A DNA stretch of 64,000 bases from NCBI RefSeq assembly GCF_023205095.1, contig NZ_CP046242.1:733001-797000 (forward strand). Direction: 5' to 3'. Both the position numbers and the translations under genes were made by a program. How positions within the stretch are numbered: position 1 is the first letter of the stretch; each line of letters opens with the position of its first letter. The DNA comes from Bizionia sp. M204 (GTDB taxonomy: Bacteria > Bacteroidota > Bacteroidia > Flavobacteriales > Flavobacteriaceae). Positions 18,368-27,866 of the stretch are shown here, piece after piece. The notes beneath the pieces are model-generated. The model was not told where the DNA came from, did not search any database, and was given only the letters and a program-made list of their open reading frames with translations.

Positions 18368-18402
18368 CAAAAGTAGTATAAAGTCAGATTGCTTGAATCA
18401 AA
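18368..18402 (-). promoter_or_regulatory. Promoter immediately upstream of the 124-residue protein gene
   Basis: On the minus strand TTTG (18399-18402), a 23-base spacer and TACTTTTG (18368-18375), which is 4 bases from the GTG start. The same box and spacing occur at rlmD. Confidence 0.5.
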
Positions 18403-18450
18403 ACTTTGTTAAATTTTTGATTACAAAATAATATACTTTTGGCTTATTAT

Positions 18451-20916
18451 TTAAAACCGCATACTCGTCCGCACATTAAACACACGCGGTGTTAAGTAAT
18501 TAGGTATCGCATATTGGCGCTTGCTATACACATCACGAACCCAGGTGTTGGTAATCGAGTTTTGTACATCAAACACATTGAAAATTTCAATGCCTATTGA
18601 TAAATATTTAAAGGGCTTTCTCCAGCCACTTTGGTAGTCATCTTTATCATCAACAATAACATATTGAAAACCTACATCAGCACGTTTATAATCAGGCAAT
18701 CGGTTTTGATACTCATACGGATCGGCATAACTTGGTGATCCTCCTGGAAGACCTGTATTGTACACCAAATTTAAATACATTTTCATTTTTGGTAAACTGG
18801 GTACATAATCTTGAAACAACGCGGCAAATTTTAAACGCTGATCTGTTGGTCTGGCAATATAACCACGATCATCAATGTTTTCTTCGGTTTTTAAATACCC
18901 AAAACTAAACCAAGATTCGGTTCCTGGCACAAACTCGCCATTCAAGCGCATATCCAATCCGTATGCATAAGCTTCGGCATTATTTTTGGCTCTGTAGCGA
19001 ATACGTACGTTTTCTAAAGTGTACGGATTTACATCCGTTATTTTTTTATAATAAGCTTCCGTGGTTAACTTAAAGGGTCGGTCCCACATTTTAAAGCTGT
19101 AATCGTTTCCAAGAACAATATGAAACGATTTTTGAGCTTTTACATCTGGCCTTACGGTTCCTGAAGAATCGCGTAACTCTCTATAAAATGGTGGTTGGTA
19201 ATACAAACCAGTTCCAATCCGGAATAGCATATCTTTATCCCAATTGGGTTTAATAGCGAATTGTGCACGCGGACTAAATACGGTTTGGCTTGTACTTTCA
19301 ATGCCTTCACCACTTACGGTCCAATTGTGAGCACGTGCACCCACATTTAACCACGCTTCATTATCACCAATATCCATCCGTCTGCTCCATTGTAAATAGG
19401 CTTGCAGTCGGTCAATTTGTGTTTTGTTCTTGGCACGTACGTTTTGAAAAGGTTCCAATGGTCCTGAATATGGCGAATAGGGTTGGTCATTAAAGGCATC
19501 TGAACTCGGTGGATTTATAGAAAAACCAGCAGAATCAATCACTTCCCATTCTACTAACCGGTCGCGAATATCCTCATTGGTATATTTTATAGACCATTCA
19601 AAATCGTTATCGTCTTTCTTATAACTTCCTTGGTGCTCAATAGTCGTAATTAAAGCATCTAAATCATTTCTTCCGTGGTTTAATTGACCACCAATGCCTT
19701 CGCTAAATTCCACTTCACCCAAATCTTCATCGCCAATATTGGTGTTGACTTCACCTAAACGGTATTGCGCCAAAATATCAAAATGTTCTTCTTCAACGGT
19801 GTGATATGTGCTAGCAATAAGATTCAATGTTAAATCGTCATTAACTAAATAGGTTCCTTTTAAAGCACCAAAATAGGTTTCGTATTTATCACGTTCTTGA
19901 CCTTCATAAAACACCAATAGTGCAAGTGGATTCTGAAGCGTTCCAAAATTAGTTTGGCGTGTTTCAGGTTCGTAGTTGTATTTATTGATGGAGGCGTTTC
20001 CTAAAAAGCTCAATTGAAATTTATCGGTAAATTTATAGGTTAAAAAGGTTTGCACATCGGCAAATTTCGGATCGTAATTCGTTTCCGTTTCCTTGGCATT
20101 CACCAATAAACTGTTATCACGATAACGCATGCCAACAATACCTGTAAATTTAGAATCTTTGCTTCGTCCTTCCACAGAAACGCTTGCGCCAAGCAAACTT
20201 AAATCGGCAGTCACACCGAATTGATAAGGCTTTCTGTAGGTAATATCTAAAACAGATGATAATTTATCGCCATACTTGGCTTGGAATCCACCAGCTGAAA
20301 AATCGACATTCTGAACTAAATCCGTATTAACAAAACTTAAACCTTCCTGTTGTCCGGAACGAATAAGAAAGGGACGATACACTTCAATACCGTTTACGTA
20401 AACTAAATTTTCATCAAAATTTCCACCACGAACCGAATATTGTGTACTCAATTCATTATTACTGCTTACACCTGGTAAGGTTTTTAATAAATTTTCAACA
20501 CCGGAATTGGCGCCTGGAATATTTCTAATGGTTTCCGGTTGCAGGGTAATAATTCCTTGAACATCTTTTCGCGTTTTTCCCGAAATAACTACGGTTGACA
20601 TTTGCTCAACCGCTTCATCCATAACGGGATGAAACTCGACATCTTCACCATTTTTAAGATTGAATGTTGCTGTTATCGATTTAAACGTGATGTGTGTAAA
20701 AACAACGGTTATTTCCTGATTAGCAGGTATTTTTATACTGTAATACCCGTTTTCATCCGTTGTGGTTCCTGAATTTCCTGCGGTAATATTAACGTCTGAA
20801 ATGGGTGTGTTGGTGCTGTTTAAAATAACACCCTTTAGGGTTCCTGTTTGAGCAATGGCTGTAAACGACACCAGTAGCAAAAGAACAACGAAAACTGAAA
20901 GTGATTTATATGTCAA
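18451..20916 (-). CDS. TonB-dependent receptor with carboxypeptidase-like regulatory domain
   Basis: An 821-residue outer-membrane receptor. Signal peptide (LLLLVSFTAIAQ), then a beta-sandwich CarboxypepD-reg-like domain (GTLKGVILNSTNTPISDVNI, about residues 24-105), a plug (about 125-230, with RNIPGANSGVENLLKTLPGV and QYSVRGGNFDENLVYVNGIE), and a long barrel ending VFNVRTSMRF, with a C-terminal Phe as in outer-membrane proteins. No SusD partner is beside it; instead it follows an M23 peptidase gene by 12 bases. The substrate is unknown; the M23 pairing hints at an envelope role rather than glycan uptake. Confidence 0.9.
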   Translation of the reverse strand: MTYKSLSVFVVLLLLVSFTAIAQTGTLKGVILNSTNTPISDVNITAGNSGTTTDENGYYSIKIPANQEITVVFTHITFKSITATFNLKNGEDVEFHPVMDEAVEQMSTVVISGKTRKDVQGIITLQPETIRNIPGANSGVENLLKTLPGVSSNNELSTQYSVRGGNFDENLVYVNGIEVYRPFLIRSGQQEGLSFVNTDLVQNVDFSAGGFQAKYGDKLSSVLDITYRKPYQFGVTADLSLLGASVSVEGRSKDSKFTGIVGMRYRDNSLLVNAKETETNYDPKFADVQTFLTYKFTDKFQLSFLGNASINKYNYEPETRQTNFGTLQNPLALLVFYEGQERDKYETYFGALKGTYLVNDDLTLNLIASTYHTVEEEHFDILAQYRLGEVNTNIGDEDLGEVEFSEGIGGQLNHGRNDLDALITTIEHQGSYKKDDNDFEWSIKYTNEDIRDRLVEWEVIDSAGFSINPPSSDAFNDQPYSPYSGPLEPFQNVRAKNKTQIDRLQAYLQWSRRMDIGDNEAWLNVGARAHNWTVSGEGIESTSQTVFSPRAQFAIKPNWDKDMLFRIGTGLYYQPPFYRELRDSSGTVRPDVKAQKSFHIVLGNDYSFKMWDRPFKLTTEAYYKKITDVNPYTLENVRIRYRAKNNAEAYAYGLDMRLNGEFVPGTESWFSFGYLKTEENIDDRGYIARPTDQRLKFAALFQDYVPSLPKMKMYLNLVYNTGLPGGSPSYADPYEYQNRLPDYKRADVGFQYVIVDDKDDYQSGWRKPFKYLSIGIEIFNVFDVQNSITNTWVRDVYSKRQYAIPNYLTPRVFNVRTSMRF

Positions 20917-20928
20917 GGTTTTAATTTT

Positions 20929-22620
20929 TTATTTTCGGAAAAAGGTTGTTTCAAAAGTAGAATTATTTCCCACATTATCTGTTACAATTATCTTTAAATT
21001 ATTTTTTGTTTCGGTTGAAACATTATCATTAAAATCATAAACCAGTAAATTTGTTTTATAATCATACTCCATTAAAATCCATTTGCCATTTATAGTAGCG
21101 CGATAATTAGAAATTCCTGAACCTTCATCTTCAATCTTCACTTTTAAAAAGCGGTATTTACTCAACCATTTGCCTTCTGTAAAATTGATGGGTTTTATTG
21201 TGGGATTTATGTTATCTACGGTTAAAGCGTAAGTTCCTAACGTTTTATTATATGTTGTTAGCGTGTTTTCTTTTCTATAGGTTTTAGAATAAATAGTGTA
21301 TTGTTTCCGCCAACCTACTAAACGTGCAATATATAATTTATCAGAATCTTGGTCTTTATAACTGCTAATGTCGTAGGTTATTGTAAAGTTCTCACGAAGT
21401 GGAATGGTATCTTCATGTAAGGTGATGGTATCATTGTTAACTTCAAAATTGATATAAAAATCATCAAAAAAAGCATCCTGCGGAAAATATACCGAGACAT
21501 TTTTATTTATAAGTTCATTGGCTTTTTTTGAATATATATGAAACGGTGTTTCTATAATTTCTTTTGGTTTTACATCGGTTCCTACTAAACCTTCAATATT
21601 AATGGTAAGCCAAACATCATTATTATGAAAATCCTTAACGCGGACTTTATAAACTGATGATGTACTATCTTCTACTTGAATATAACCATTATCATCAATA
21701 TTTTTCAACATGCTTAAGGTGTTGCCACTTTCTACAAATAATTTTTGAAGCCGTTCTTTTTTGTCTGTATAATGACCGTAATCAATATAACGATTTAGGA
21801 GTCTGGATTCATCAAATGTAAAGCGTTTAAAATCCATTTCAAATTTCTGATTCCCATTATAAAAGGTTTGAATGTTCTCTACACCATTCTTATTAGAGGC
21901 TAGATCTTGTCTGTCATTTGCTTCAATAGCAAAGCCAATTTTTCCAAATGCTTGAATATTTTCAACGGTATAATCGCCATTTGGCGTATTAATTAAACGC
22001 AATTTTTGGCGTTCTTTAGTCCCATTTATATGGGAATCTTCAGAAATAGGGTAGGCATAAACTTCCGTTATAATGGGCTTGGTAGTATCGGTTATGTCTA
22101 TTCCAAAAAGTAACGGATTTATTGGTCTTTCGGCATTATCACGAATTTCATAATGCAAATGTGGACCGCCTGAACCTCCTGTGTTTCCACTAAAAGCAAT
22201 CAAATCGCCTTTTAAAACTGGTAATTCATCTATTTTTGGAAATACCTCAATCTCAAATGTTTCCTGTTCATATTGGAGCTTTTTTATATAAGCCTCTAAA
22301 GTTGGGGACAATTGCTGCAAATGTGCGTACACCGTGGTGTAGCCATTTGGATGTGTTATGTAAAGCGCTTTTCCGTAACCATAATGGGCAATTTTTATAC
22401 GACTAATATACCCATCAGCCGTTGCAAATACTTTTAAACCTTCGCGTTGTTGGGTTTTAATATCCATTCCTGAATGAAAATGGTTGGAACGCAATTCGCC
22501 AAATGTACCAGATGGAATGATGGTAACATCTAATGGATGCCTAAAATAATCAGTAGGGTAGGGGGTTTGGGCGTGGCCTATAAACGCGAATAGTAAAAAA
22601 AATGTGAGGAATTTTTGCAT
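20929..22620 (-). CDS. M23 family metallopeptidase (LytM-type), exported
   Basis: A 563-residue protein with a signal peptide (FLLFAFIGHAQ). The LytM/peptidase M23 domain is N-terminal (about residues 40-175): NHFHSGMDIKTQ gives the first His and Asp zinc ligands, and GGPHLHYEIRD the HxH motif. Zinc endopeptidases of this type cut peptidoglycan cross-links. The remaining 380 residues are beta-rich and Ig-like, perhaps wall or membrane anchoring. First gene of a unit with the TonB receptor. A 17-bp palindrome lies 26 bases upstream. Confidence 0.88.
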   Translation of the reverse strand: MQKFLTFFLLFAFIGHAQTPYPTDYFRHPLDVTIIPSGTFGELRSNHFHSGMDIKTQQREGLKVFATADGYISRIKIAHYGYGKALYITHPNGYTTVYAHLQQLSPTLEAYIKKLQYEQETFEIEVFPKIDELPVLKGDLIAFSGNTGGSGGPHLHYEIRDNAERPINPLLFGIDITDTTKPIITEVYAYPISEDSHINGTKERQKLRLINTPNGDYTVENIQAFGKIGFAIEANDRQDLASNKNGVENIQTFYNGNQKFEMDFKRFTFDESRLLNRYIDYGHYTDKKERLQKLFVESGNTLSMLKNIDDNGYIQVEDSTSSVYKVRVKDFHNNDVWLTINIEGLVGTDVKPKEIIETPFHIYSKKANELINKNVSVYFPQDAFFDDFYINFEVNNDTITLHEDTIPLRENFTITYDISSYKDQDSDKLYIARLVGWRKQYTIYSKTYRKENTLTTYNKTLGTYALTVDNINPTIKPINFTEGKWLSKYRFLKVKIEDEGSGISNYRATINGKWILMEYDYKTNLLVYDFNDNVSTETKNNLKIIVTDNVGNNSTFETTFFRK

Positions 22621-22645
22621 AAAATGGATGTTGTTGCTAAAATAT

Positions 22646-22662
22646 CAATTTGATTCAAATTG
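22646..22662. promoter_or_regulatory. 17-bp perfect palindrome upstream of the M23 gene
   Basis: CAATTTGA-T-TCAAATTG, two perfect 8-base arms around one base. It could be an operator for the M23-TonB unit, whose start is at 22620. No regulator is known. Confidence 0.4.
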
Positions 22663-22742
22663 GACAAGCAAAAACCGCAAGCATTAGCATAGGAAGCGAT
22701 TTTAGGGAGAAACGTAAATTATTTAATTTTTATTGAAAAACT

Positions 22743-22774
22743 ATTGTTATTTAAATCGAGGTATGTTAACTTTG
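22743..22774 (+). promoter_or_regulatory. Promoter of the coiled-coil/zapA/6S/rny region
   Basis: ATTG (22743-22746), a 20-base spacer, TAACTTTG (22767-22774). Predicted transcript start near 22781, about 17 bases before the ATG at 22798. Confidence 0.7.
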
Positions 22775-22797
22775 TGAGATAAGTATGGATATGATAG

Positions 22798-23088
22798 ATG
22801 AGTAAAATTGAAGAAACTGTAAATGCTTTAGAAAACAAAATCAACAAGGTTTTACATAAGCAGCGACTTTTAAAAGAAGCAAATTTAAAATTACAGCAAG
22901 AACTCCAATCTTCTCAACATATGCTTCAGTCTCATAAAATGCAAATTGCTGATTGGGAAGAAAAATATGAAGCGCTGAAAATGGCCAATTCCATGCTTGG
23001 CAGTGACGAAAATAAAAGAGAAACAAAACTCAAAATAAACGCATTAATTCGGGAAATTGATCATTGTATTGCGCAACTTTCCGAGTAA
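22798..23088 (+). CDS. Small coiled-coil protein upstream of zapA
   Basis: A 96-residue, almost wholly helical protein with heptad leucines (LENKINKVLHKQRLLKEANL and following), then a C-terminal helix KLKINALIREIDHCIAQLSE. No signal peptide. I do not recall a named family; the gene precedes zapA by 16 bases in one operon. The proximity suggests a partner in division-site assembly, similar in spirit to ZapB-type coiled coils, but this is inference. Confidence 0.75.
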   Translation: MSKIEETVNALENKINKVLHKQRLLKEANLKLQQELQSSQHMLQSHKMQIADWEEKYEALKMANSMLGSDENKRETKLKINALIREIDHCIAQLSE

Positions 23089-23104
23089 TGAATCATAGTT
23101 TTCA

Positions 23105-23398
23105 ATGTCAGAAAAACTAAAAATTAAATTATCAATAGCCAATCGTGTGTATCCGTTAACGATTACGCCGAGTCAGGAAGAAGGGTTGCGAAAAGCCGCC
23201 AAAAATATTGAAGCTATGATAAAGCAATTTGAGCAAAGTTATTCTGTTCAAGATAAGCAAGATGTATTAGCCATGTGCGCTTTGCAATTTGCTTCTCAAG
23301 TGGAACAGAAATCATTAGATAAAGACTATGCGAATGAAACAGTGGAATTAAAGTTAGATGCTTTAAACGACCTATTAGATTCGCATTTAAACTCTTAA
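23105..23398 (+). CDS. zapA: Cell division protein ZapA
   Basis: A 97-residue protein that fits ZapA: IKLSIANRVYPLTITPSQEE is the N-terminal beta-alpha head, EEGLRKAAKNIEAMIKQFEQ the linker helix, and VLAMCALQFASQVEQKS part of the long tetramerisation helix. ZapA cross-links FtsZ filaments at midcell. It sits between the coiled-coil gene and a probable 6S RNA, an order that also fits the wider link of zapA with the 6S RNA gene. Confidence 0.88.
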   Translation: MSEKLKIKLSIANRVYPLTITPSQEEGLRKAAKNIEAMIKQFEQSYSVQDKQDVLAMCALQFASQVEQKSLDKDYANETVELKLDALNDLLDSHLNS

Positions 23399-23423
23399 CG
23401 TTCTTATAAATAAAATAAAGGTT

Positions 23424-23614
23424 ACTGCCTGCATTAGTTATTTTTTTTGATAAACTCAACACGAATTCTTTAAAAAGGGTGAGTTTAAGTTGTAAAAGCA
23501 TGCTGTTAGTGCTGAATTTATTCAGTATCTCGAACAGACCCTTGATCAGCTTGGTATCCCTAAACTTGTTTTAAGGAGTTTATACAAAACTTTATTCTGG
23601 TGCAGGCTTTTTTT
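23424..23614 (+). ncRNA. ssrS: Probable 6S RNA (6S-Flavo type)
   Basis: The 238-base gap between zapA and rny has no coding frame but can fold as a long closed rod. Outer stem GCCTGCA (23427-23433) pairs with TGCAGGC (23601-23607), followed directly by a T-run, so it also acts as terminator. An inner stem ATAAACTC (23450-23457) pairs with GAGTTTAT (23576-23583). Between them is a large interior, as in 6S RNA, which binds RNA polymerase holoenzyme by imitating an open promoter. Length near 190 and the zapA neighbourhood support the call. Exact ends are estimates. Confidence 0.72.
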
Positions 23615-23636
23615 ATATAAATTAATCAACTAGAAA

Positions 23637-25208
23637 ATGGATAATACAATTGTTATTGTAGGTGGAATATTATTAGGTATTATAATAGGTTTTATTGTTG
23701 CTAAAGTGCTAGAGCGCAACAACGCTTCTAAAGTTATTAAAAGCGCAAAAAAATCGGCTTCAGCTATTTTAAAAGAAGCTAAAAGTGAAGGCGAATCAAT
23801 TAAGAAGGATAAAATACTTCAAGCAAAGGAAAAATTTATTGAGTTAAAATCAGAACATGAAAAAGTGATTAACTCACGTGACAAAAAGATGGCAGATGCC
23901 GAAAAGCGTACACGTGATAAAGAATCGCAATTGTCGGGAGAGCTTTCAAAAAGTAAAAAATTAAACGATGGACTGGAAGAAAAAGTTAAGGATTACAACC
24001 ATCGCTTAGAAGTTATTGAAAAGAAACAAGAAGAAGTAGATAGGTTACATAGAAGTCAAATTGAACAACTAGAAGTTATTTCTAGCCTGTCTGCTGAAGA
24101 TGCCAAAGCACAATTAGTAGAGTCTTTAAAAGGTGAAGCTAAAAATGATGCTATGGCGTATATCCAGAGCACGATTGAAGAATCTAAACTAACGGCGCAG
24201 CAAGAAGCTAAAAAAATTATTATTAATACCATTCAGCGTATTGGAACGGAAGAGGCAGTGGATAACTGTGTTTCTGTTTTCAATATCGAATCAGATGATG
24301 TTAAAGGTCGTATTATTGGTCGTGAAGGTCGTAATATTCGGGCTATTGAAGCAGCAACAGGTGTAGAGATTATTGTTGATGACACACCAGAAGCCATTAT
24401 CTTATCTTGTTTTGATTCTGTACGTCGTGAAATTGCTAGATTATCCTTACACAAATTGGTAACAGATGGTCGTATTCACCCAGCACGTATTGAAGAGGTG
24501 GTTCAAAAAACAACCAAGCAAATTGAACAAGAGATTATTGAAGTAGGAAAACGAACTATAATCGATTTAGGAATTCATAACCTTCATCCTGAACTAATAA
24601 AGATGGTTGGACGTATGAAATACCGTTCGTCTTACGGTCAAAACTTATTACAACACTCGCGTGAAGTTGCTAAACTTTGTGGTATAATGGCGGCCGAATT
24701 AGGCTTAAATCCAAAAATGGCTAAACGTGCCGGATTATTACATGATATTGGTAAAGTGCCAGATGCGGAAGCAGATATGGAAACACCACATGCTATTTTA
24801 GGTATGCAATGGGCTGAAAAGTTTGGTGAGAAAGATGATGTTTGTAATGCCATAGGTGCTCACCACGATGAAATTGAAATGAAATCCTTATTAGCGCCAA
24901 TTGTTCAAGTTTGTGATGCTATTTCAGGAGCAAGACCTGGCGCAAGACGTCAAGTTCTTGATAGTTATATTCAACGTTTAAAAGATTTGGAAGATATTGC
25001 TTTCGGGTTTGGAGGTGTTAAAAAAGCCTATGCTATTCAAGCAGGTCGTGAATTACGTGTTATTGTAGAAAGCGAAAAAGTGGATGATCAGAAAGCAGCT
25101 GATTTATCCTTTAGTATTTCTCAAAAAATTCAAACAGATATGACCTATCCAGGTCAAGTTAAAGTCACCGTTATTCGTGAGACACGTGCAGTAAATATTG
25201 CGAAATAA
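23637..25208 (+). CDS. rny: Ribonuclease Y
   Basis: A 523-residue RNase Y. An N-terminal membrane helix (about residues 4-23, [20 protein letters not shown]) is followed by a long coiled coil to about residue 200, a KH domain ([20 protein letters not shown], about residue 223-242), and an HD domain with [12 protein letters not shown] and NAIGAHHDE. It is a membrane-anchored endoribonuclease that starts mRNA decay. Length is as usual for the family. It follows the 6S RNA by about 25 bases and ends at a strong terminator. Confidence 0.95.
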   Translation: MDNTIVIVGGILLGIIIGFIVAKVLERNNASKVIKSAKKSASAILKEAKSEGESIKKDKILQAKEKFIELKSEHEKVINSRDKKMADAEKRTRDKESQLSGELSKSKKLNDGLEEKVKDYNHRLEVIEKKQEEVDRLHRSQIEQLEVISSLSAEDAKAQLVESLKGEAKNDAMAYIQSTIEESKLTAQQEAKKIIINTIQRIGTEEAVDNCVSVFNIESDDVKGRIIGREGRNIRAIEAATGVEIIVDDTPEAIILSCFDSVRREIARLSLHKLVTDGRIHPARIEEVVQKTTKQIEQEIIEVGKRTIIDLGIHNLHPELIKMVGRMKYRSSYGQNLLQHSREVAKLCGIMAAELGLNPKMAKRAGLLHDIGKVPDAEADMETPHAILGMQWAEKFGEKDDVCNAIGAHHDEIEMKSLLAPIVQVCDAISGARPGARRQVLDSYIQRLKDLEDIAFGFGGVKKAYAIQAGRELRVIVESEKVDDQKAADLSFSISQKIQTDMTYPGQVKVTVIRETRAVNIAK

Positions 25209-25230
25209 AATATTATATTTTAGATATATA

Positions 25231-25266
25231 AAAAGTCCTTCTTTAAAAAGAGGGACTTTTTTTTTG
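25231..25266. terminator. Terminator between rny and xerD
   Basis: A 14-bp stem with one G-U pair: AAAAGTCCTTCTTT with AAAGAGGGACTTTT, 2-base loop, followed by a T-run on the plus strand and preceded by an A-rich stretch. It serves rny and probably also the convergent xerD. Confidence 0.85.
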
Positions 25267-25271
25267 GCAGT

Positions 25272-26183
25272 TTATTTCCTAGGATGAAATGTTTGGATGG
25301 CTTTCTTCAATTGTTTTTTATCCAAATGCACATATATTTCGGTGGTGGTGATGCTTTCGTGACCTAACATCATTTGAATAGCTCTTAAATCGGCACCATT
25401 TTCTAATAAATGTGTTGCAAAGGAATGCCTGAAGGTATGTGGGGAAATGGTTTTATTGAGATTTATTTCAGTCGCTAATTTTTTAATAATGGTAAAAATC
25501 ATGGCACGCGTTAGTTGCTTGCCACGATTGTTTAAAAATAAGGTGTCGTTATATTCTTTCTGAACATCTATAGCCGAACGAACATCGCGAATATAAATAG
25601 TTATATATTTTTGAGTTGTGGGACTAATAGGAACAAAACGCTGTTTATCACCTTTTCCAGTAACGTTGATAAATCCTTCTTCAAAAAACAAATCTGAAAT
25701 TTTCAGACTCACCAATTCACTAACGCGTAAACCGCATCCATAGAGGGTTTCCAACATGGTTCTATCGCGTTCACCAATCCGTACTTGATTGTATTCTTTG
25801 GTTAAATCAATAGCATTAATAATCCGGTCAATATCTTTTAAGCTTAAAGTGTCTGGAAGTTTCCGGCCAATTCTAGGGGATTCAATTAAATCAATTGGAT
25901 TATCGGTTCTATAATCCTCAAAAACTAAATAACCAAAAAAACTGCGCAACCCGGATATAATGCGGGATTGTGAGCGTGGATTGATATCTTTTGCTATGTC
26001 GTAAATAAATTGCTGAACCGTTTCAGACGTGATTTGATTAGGAGAACTGTTCATGTTATGTTCCTCTAGAAAAGCTATCAATTTCTCTATATCAAAAGTA
26101 TAACTGGCAATGGTATTTGGCGATAATCCACGTTCAATTTTTAGGTATAAATTAAAATCCGTTAAGGCTTGGTTCCAGGTCAT
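25272..26183 (-). CDS. xerD: Site-specific tyrosine recombinase XerD
   Basis: About 303 residues from the ATG at 26183 (MTWNQALTDFNLYLKIERGL), close to the usual 298. The N-terminal SAM-like DNA-binding domain has LSPNTIASYTFDIEKL; the catalytic domain has YGCGLRVSELVSLKISD (first Arg), the beta hairpin VTGKGDKQRFVPIS with Lys, HTFRHSFATHLLENGADLRA (His, Arg) and LGHESITTTEIYVHLD with the nucleophile Tyr. It resolves chromosome dimers at dif. A longer frame from 26261 exists, but the box TATCTTTG lies 5 bases before the chosen ATG, so the longer start is not transcribed from it. Confidence 0.92.
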   Translation of the reverse strand: MTWNQALTDFNLYLKIERGLSPNTIASYTFDIEKLIAFLEEHNMNSSPNQITSETVQQFIYDIAKDINPRSQSRIISGLRSFFGYLVFEDYRTDNPIDLIESPRIGRKLPDTLSLKDIDRIINAIDLTKEYNQVRIGERDRTMLETLYGCGLRVSELVSLKISDLFFEEGFINVTGKGDKQRFVPISPTTQKYITIYIRDVRSAIDVQKEYNDTLFLNNRGKQLTRAMIFTIIKKLATEINLNKTISPHTFRHSFATHLLENGADLRAIQMMLGHESITTTEIYVHLDKKQLKKAIQTFHPRK

Positions 26184-26188
26184 TGTAA

Positions 26189-26196
26189 CAAAGATA
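26189..26196 (-). promoter_or_regulatory. -7 element of xerD, 5 bases from the start codon
   Basis: TATCTTTG on the minus strand fits TAnnTTTG. The predicted transcript start falls on or beside the ATG, so the mRNA may be leaderless. No standard upstream TTG. Confidence 0.5.
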
Positions 26197-26398
26197 GGAT
26201 AAAGTTTTAAATGTATGTAAATCTCCTTAAAAGCGGATATAGGTTTTGTAATTGTTAACAACTAAAGATATAAACATCTGAAAATCAATAGTTTGTTTTT
26301 TATTGTTAATTAGAATGTTAATAAGTTAGCTTCAAAACTTTAATTATTGCGAAAAAAGTGGTTAGTTTGTGATAATCAATTAATTAAAACTTAAAATT

Positions 26399-27070
26399 AT
26401 GAAAAAATTATTAGTATGTGCAGCTGTTGCTGTGTTCAGTATGGGTGCACTATCAGCACAAGACGTCAGGTTTGGTGTTAAAGGTGGTGTTAACTTTGCA
26501 AATTTAGCTGGAGATTTTGGCGTTTCTGGTTTTGACGAGGATTTTCAAGACGCTGAAATGAAAGTTGGCTTTCATATTGGTGGTTTAGCTGAATTAAAGC
26601 TCACTGAAAAGTTTGCATTACAGCCTGAATTATTATTTTCTAACCAGGGTTTCAAATCGACTTATTTCGATATTGATGATCGTAAACAAGATTATAATGT
26701 AAATTTAAGCTATGTTAACATTCCAATTATGGCTAAATTCTTTCCTATTGATGGTTTAAGCATAGAAGCGGGACCTCAAATAGGTTTTTTAGTTTCGGCT
26801 AAAGATGAGCGAAATGATTATTATAATGATTATCTAGAAGAAGGCGATGTTAAAATTGATACAAAGGATTTATACAAGTCACTTGATTTTGGATTAAATT
26901 TTGGAGCGAGTTATGAAATGGAAAGTGGACTTTTCTTTACGGCTCGTTATAATTTAGGATTATCTAAAGTGGATGATGAAGATTTTTACGGAGATTTTGC
27001 TGATTTTGGATTATTTTCTTTTTCACGTAAAAACCGTGTAATTCAATTATCCGCAGGTTTTATGTTTTAA
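26399..27070 (+). CDS. Outer-membrane beta-barrel protein (porin/PorT-like), paralog 1
   Basis: A 223-residue protein with a signal peptide (AVAVFSMGALSAQ) and a predicted eight-stranded barrel: FGVKGGVNFANLAG, KVGFHIGGLAEL, FALQPELLFSNQGF, LSYVNIPIMAKFFP, IEAGPQIGFLVSAKD, LDFGLNFGASYEM, LFFTARYNLGLSKV and a final VIQLSAGFMF ending in Phe. This fits the outer membrane beta-barrel (PorT) domain family of Bacteroidota. The function is not known. It is the first of four tandem paralogs and the most similar to the one at 27867. Own terminator at 27092. Confidence 0.85.
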   Translation: MKKLLVCAAVAVFSMGALSAQDVRFGVKGGVNFANLAGDFGVSGFDEDFQDAEMKVGFHIGGLAELKLTEKFALQPELLFSNQGFKSTYFDIDDRKQDYNVNLSYVNIPIMAKFFPIDGLSIEAGPQIGFLVSAKDERNDYYNDYLEEGDVKIDTKDLYKSLDFGLNFGASYEMESGLFFTARYNLGLSKVDDEDFYGDFADFGLFSFSRKNRVIQLSAGFMF

Positions 27071-27091
27071 ACATTACAACCTAATGATATT

Positions 27092-27124
27092 AAAAAGCCA
27101 AAACACTGTTTTGGCTTTTTTTTG
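27092..27124 (+). terminator. Terminator after barrel paralog 1
   Basis: Perfect 13-bp stem AAAAAGCCAAAAC/GTTTTGGCTTTTT with a 3-base loop and T-run. Confidence 0.9.
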
Positions 27125-27180
27125 TTTATGTTATTTGTTTATCTTTAAGTATATCAATCTATTAACTAAAACTAACAATT

Positions 27181-27771
27181 ATGAAAAAAACAATTTTATT
27201 GGCTGCTATAGCAGTGTTCGGGTTAACAAAAATGAATGCACAGGATGATTTTGTGGAAAAGGCTAAAACAGGAGGGTTTTATATAGGTGCCAATATAGGG
27301 TTGCCATTAAGTACTTCTAGTGATATTGCCTCTTTTAACTTTGGCTTTGATGGTGCTTATTTATTTGAGGTTATTGATAACCTAGAAATAGGTGGTTTAT
27401 TAGGTTACACACATTTTATTGCTGATGGAAGCTACAGTTATAACCGCTATTTTGATGATGAATTAGTGGTGATTGCGGATTACGAAGACGCATCATTTAT
27501 TCCTATTGCGGCTTCAGCACGATATTATTTTGCAGACCGTAAGTTTTTTGGTGGAATTGATTTAGGTGTGGGACTTAACGTGTCTGGCGATGCTAAATCA
27601 GGATTTTATGCACGACCAAAATTTGGTTTTGATTTGGGAACCATTGCCTTAATAGCATCTTTCCAAAGTATTTCTGGAGGTGTAGATTATGGAGATACTT
27701 ACTATGGTGGAACCTATGTTTCTGGTAGTGGTTTCAATTCCTTTAATTTTGGCGTAGAATTTGAATTTTAA
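27181..27771 (+). CDS. Outer-membrane beta-barrel protein, divergent paralog 2
   Basis: A 196-residue protein with a signal peptide (AAIAVFGLTKMNAQ) very like its neighbours, then barrel strands such as GGFYIGANIGLPLS, GGLLGYTHFIADG, FIPIAASARYYFAD, GGIDLGVGLNVSG and a final FGVEFEF. It lacks the LSYVNIPIMAKF and AGPQ motifs of paralogs 1, 3 and 4, so it is a more distant member of the same group. Weak promoter-like TATCTTTA at 27140-27147. Confidence 0.8.
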   Translation: MKKTILLAAIAVFGLTKMNAQDDFVEKAKTGGFYIGANIGLPLSTSSDIASFNFGFDGAYLFEVIDNLEIGGLLGYTHFIADGSYSYNRYFDDELVVIADYEDASFIPIAASARYYFADRKFFGGIDLGVGLNVSGDAKSGFYARPKFGFDLGTIALIASFQSISGGVDYGDTYYGGTYVSGSGFNSFNFGVEFEF

Positions 27772-27796
27772 ACTATAAGATTAAACTTACTTTTAA

Positions 27797-27828
27797 TTTG
27801 GTGGATATAATCATTCGGCTTATTTTTG
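27797..27828 (+). promoter_or_regulatory. Promoter of barrel paralog 3
   Basis: TTTG (27797-27800), 20-base spacer, TATTTTTG (27821-27828): a full consensus promoter. Predicted leader about 32 bases. It shows that the third paralog can be expressed on its own. Confidence 0.75.
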
Positions 27829-27866
27829 GCAATTCAAAAATATCTTAACTTAATTAAATTTATTAC

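Noticed and set aside
26184-26261. 26-residue N-terminal extension of XerD
   Set aside because: It would start upstream of the -7 box, is absent from usual XerD length, and reads as unrelated hydrophobic sequence.
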